Shown: in pieces, positions 61,400 through 64,000 of the stretch | Numbering within the stretch: the first letter of the stretch is position 1 | Layout of the letters: every line of letters starts with the position of its first letter | Assembly: GCA_026874595.1 (NCBI GenBank) | Contig: CM049309.1 | Coordinates: 6,224,576 to 6,288,575, forward strand | Origin: Sipunculus nudus | Lineage: Eukaryota > Annelida > Sipuncula > Golfingiida > Sipunculidae | DNA length: 64,000 nt | Direction of reading: 5' to 3' | The notes under the pieces: generated by a model | What the model was told of the DNA's origin: nothing | The model's input: only the letters and a program-made list of their open reading frames with translations | Database searches by the model: none | Position numbers and translations under genes: made by a program

Positions 61400-61583
61400 C
61401 AGTGAAACCTTGTTGTGTCGAACTCGTTTAAGTCGAATACTTCGCTTATGTCGAAGTTACGGACTCGATAGTATGGACAATTCTAGCTAAATTATTACCA
61501 AATAAAACCTGCTTGTGTCGAACCTCGGATGTGTCGAAGTTTTCTGAGGGTCCCTTCGACTTCGGCACAACGAGGTTTCACTG
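61400..61583 (+). mobile_element. Pogo/Tigger-like MITE with TA target duplication
   Basis: This 184-bp element is flanked by TA on both sides (61398-61399 and 61584-61585). Left terminus CAGTGAAACCTTGTTGTGTC; right terminus on the complement CAGTGAAACCTCGTTGTGCC: an inverted repeat of about 23 bp with two differences. Subterminal GTCGAA motifs occur many times inside. TA duplication and CAGT-type ends are typical of Tc1/mariner-pogo non-autonomous elements. No transposase is present. Confidence 0.85.
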
Positions 61584-64000
61584 TATGTGTATTTAATTTA
61601 AGAAAATAACGATAACCACATTCATAAACTTTAAAGTATAGTTCACATCGGTTACGGGTTTTGAATGCCGTGAGAAATGCAACGTTCCGCTTCATACTGA
61701 AACTTCATGATAACCGTATATACACGAAAGTAAAGGTTAAAAAGCTCGAAAAATTTAGAGCAATATCGCTCAGGGAATTATAAACACTTATTCTATGAAC
61801 GAATACATTGAGTACCCCGACTATTATGTTCCCCGGCTATTTTGGTCACGTTTCAAAATAAGTGCCTCAACATTAACTCGAAAGATTCTTTATGTTTTGT
61901 GACAGCATTTAACACGGTACGTGGCACTAACTTGGCGTCCAGAGCCTGATGAACGCCTGATATACTTATGATGGCCATTGTTTCTTTATCTAACATTTTA
62001 GTCACCCATGGTTGATTTTTTACACAAATGTTAAAAGACTTAAAATATCAAAGGATGTTCCTAATAGGATGATAATTGATAATACATGTATTATCCTGCT
62101 TGTATTATATTATATATGTCAACGTTATCAGGATACGAAGATAATTAAGCTGTAATTAACATGCATGATCCCAAGACTTCGGTTTCTTCCTGAAAAAATC
62201 GTGAAATTAATTAATTAGGCACCAATAATTACACTTATTACAGACAAACACTAATTATGTGAAGCAGTATGCCTTATCACACAACAGATGGGACCCTGGA
62301 AATGAATCCTTTTACGTACAAGCGTGCAGTGATGGAACAGATAAACTTACCCAGTAAGGACGTGAGACAATGATCTCGGGTACTGAGAAATATCTAGCGA
62401 ATACCCTGCAGGCGTTGCCAGACAAACAGAGCAAAGAACGGCTTGAGATGCCGCCTCATTCAAACCCTCTGGCGTTCATCCTTGGTAATGACGTTACCAG
62501 GGACTCAGACCGGTATTTGTACAGGGGTTTAATAAACACCGGAGGACTGAAAAAAAATCTGTTAGCTCTCTGTCCCTGTTTGTCCCTCCTGACATAATTG
62601 CAGAGTTGGGTTTTTATTACGTTTGGGGGAGAGTTGTTCCTCACATGACCCCAAATGCAATAAGACGTTGGACAGATTAAATAGCCTTAACTTTCTCAGG
62701 CCAGTTTCACTAGCTATGCGCAGGCTATCGACTAGCAACGTAATAAAATCACTCCACAAGTTTTAGACCACGGGCGTAAAGAAGGGATGGGCGCGGCTTG
62801 TTCTAGACATCATCTCGACTTACCTTTATCAGTGCTGGGCCCTCATGATCCAATTAGCCTCCCCGAAACTTTCATTACTACCCCAAGACCTCATAAGGAT
62901 TAACTGCCAACTGTTTACTCTGAAGCTATTACACTATGGCCTCTTATTTTACACGCTCGACCTTGCCGTGTCTAACTCCGTTTATAGTATTTAGACTTTC
63001 GAGCTATTGGGGCGCTCTGCGCCCGCCTTTTTATACAGCGTGCTATATAAAATGAGACAGTCTTAATATGCGCCGGCTATTTCTTGATCACAATCTAAGG
63101 CATTTCCTATATATTTTCTGTCCTGGTGATAATTTTTCCAATGAACTCGCCGTACATAAACTACACCCGCCGGTACTACGGTTCGCGATTTTCTTCTGTG
63201 ACCGATAGATCTGCTAGACTCCTAAAAGGACTTGATGAACATTGATTATTATGTAAGGATCCGTCTTTTACAACAACAAAAAGAATGACCCTCGCCAATT
63301 CGGCTATTTATCACGCTCCTATTTCCGTGTTCCTCGGATCCGACGGACGTGTTTAATACATAGATATAGAACGGCCATTCTCATTTTACATATTCTACAT
63401 AGCCTGTGCACGAATCGTTTATCTTAGACATTAATATTAAGAAGTCGCTTCCGCTGTATTTTAAATACTGAAATAGATTTAACAAATGGACGAAAGCTTG
63501 ATTGATGTAATAGATTGAAACCTTTTATAAGATATAAAATTGCGTCAATATAGAACAGCTCATGTATAGAGGATTTTTCATGAGAAACATAAATTGTGGA
63601 TACCCGGATGTCAGGAAATGTTGTTAACCAAGTTATTCAGTAATTAAACAAGGCTGTAATTGTACATAAAGTAAATGTACCAGCCAATCACATTTTGATA
63701 TTCTAAAAAGTGTAATTGCAATTAATTGCTTTTTGAAAAGTAATTATTAGAACGGCTTTTTTTAAATACTTTTAAATAGGTGGCTCTTTAATATTTCCAA
63801 CGGTTTCATGAGATGCGCGCATGAATTTGTTGGACTTAATTAAGATCTATATGCCCCCCCCCCCTAACGCTCCCGAGGCAGCGGAAATCTTGCACTTCTA
63901 AAGAAGCTACTGATTTTTACGCTGCCTGCTTTGACCGTTTATGATGCATTTAAACACCAGGTTGTGCACATGGGCCTGTCTGCTTACGAAACTGCTGATG

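Larger units (their letters stand above)
54704..64000. other. Right flank or upstream intron; no exon identified
   Basis: A PAS domain or ERG N-terminal exon was looked for on the minus strand and not found. Recognisable contents are a degenerate 51-bp tandem array (56461-56677), (CT)n arrays (57729-57769, 59683-59731), a tandem duplication of 0.7-0.8 kb (58190-59650) and a pogo-like MITE (61400-61583). Bases 54720-56450, 59780-61390 and 61600-64000 show no gene I can support. Confidence 0.6.

Overview
This is eukaryotic, AT-rich animal DNA. It carries the middle of one gene on the minus strand, split into short exons by introns of 4.7 to 18.1 kb, and almost everything else is intron or flank filled with repeats. 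The protein is an ether-a-go-go-related (ERG, KCNH2/6/7 type) voltage-gated potassium channel. Its exon phases match those I recall for human KCNH2. The very long AT-rich introns, the dense (TA)n, (TAA)n and (CT)n microsatellites, the many poly-G/poly-C tracts, the tRNA-type SINEs and the short inverted-repeat elements would suit a marine invertebrate, for example a mollusc. That placement is an inference and cannot be proven from this window.

Reading along the minus strand (right to left), the exons I can define by protein similarity, GT..AG borders and matching phase are: 54703-54584 (N-terminal linker, tentative), 39070-38588 (S1 to start of S4), 29574-29175 (S4, S5, pore, most of S6), 11075-10876 (end of S6, C-linker), 5583-5484 (C-linker to cyclic-nucleotide-binding homology domain, CNBHD) and 780-628 (first half of the CNBHD). 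Together they give about 485 residues in one continuous frame. The PAS domain lies beyond base 64000 or in exons I could not find. The rest of the CNBHD and the C-terminus lie to the left of base 1. No convincing gene was found on the plus strand.

The most interesting biology is in the pore. At positions equivalent to human ERG1 Ser620, Ser631 and Tyr652 this channel has Thr, Ala and Ser. The first two changes are known from mutagenesis to weaken or remove fast C-type inactivation, and the third removes the main aromatic drug-contact residue. The gene also has an intron inside what is a single 253-bp exon in human (100 + 153 bp here), and it lacks the usual ERG linker sequence just before S1.

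The non-coding part holds at least six dispersed repeat families with two or three copies each inside this window: a tRNA-derived SINE, an element built on GACTTG/GACTCG subrepeats, a TIR element starting near GTGGCG, a TIR element with CAGGGGCGGATCC-like ends, and two unnamed families. There is also a pogo-like MITE flanked by TA, a fold-back element, three local tandem duplications (145 bp perfect, about 504 bp, about 0.7-0.8 kb) and a degenerate 51-bp tandem array. A hairpin of about 61 nt sits just downstream of the pore exon.
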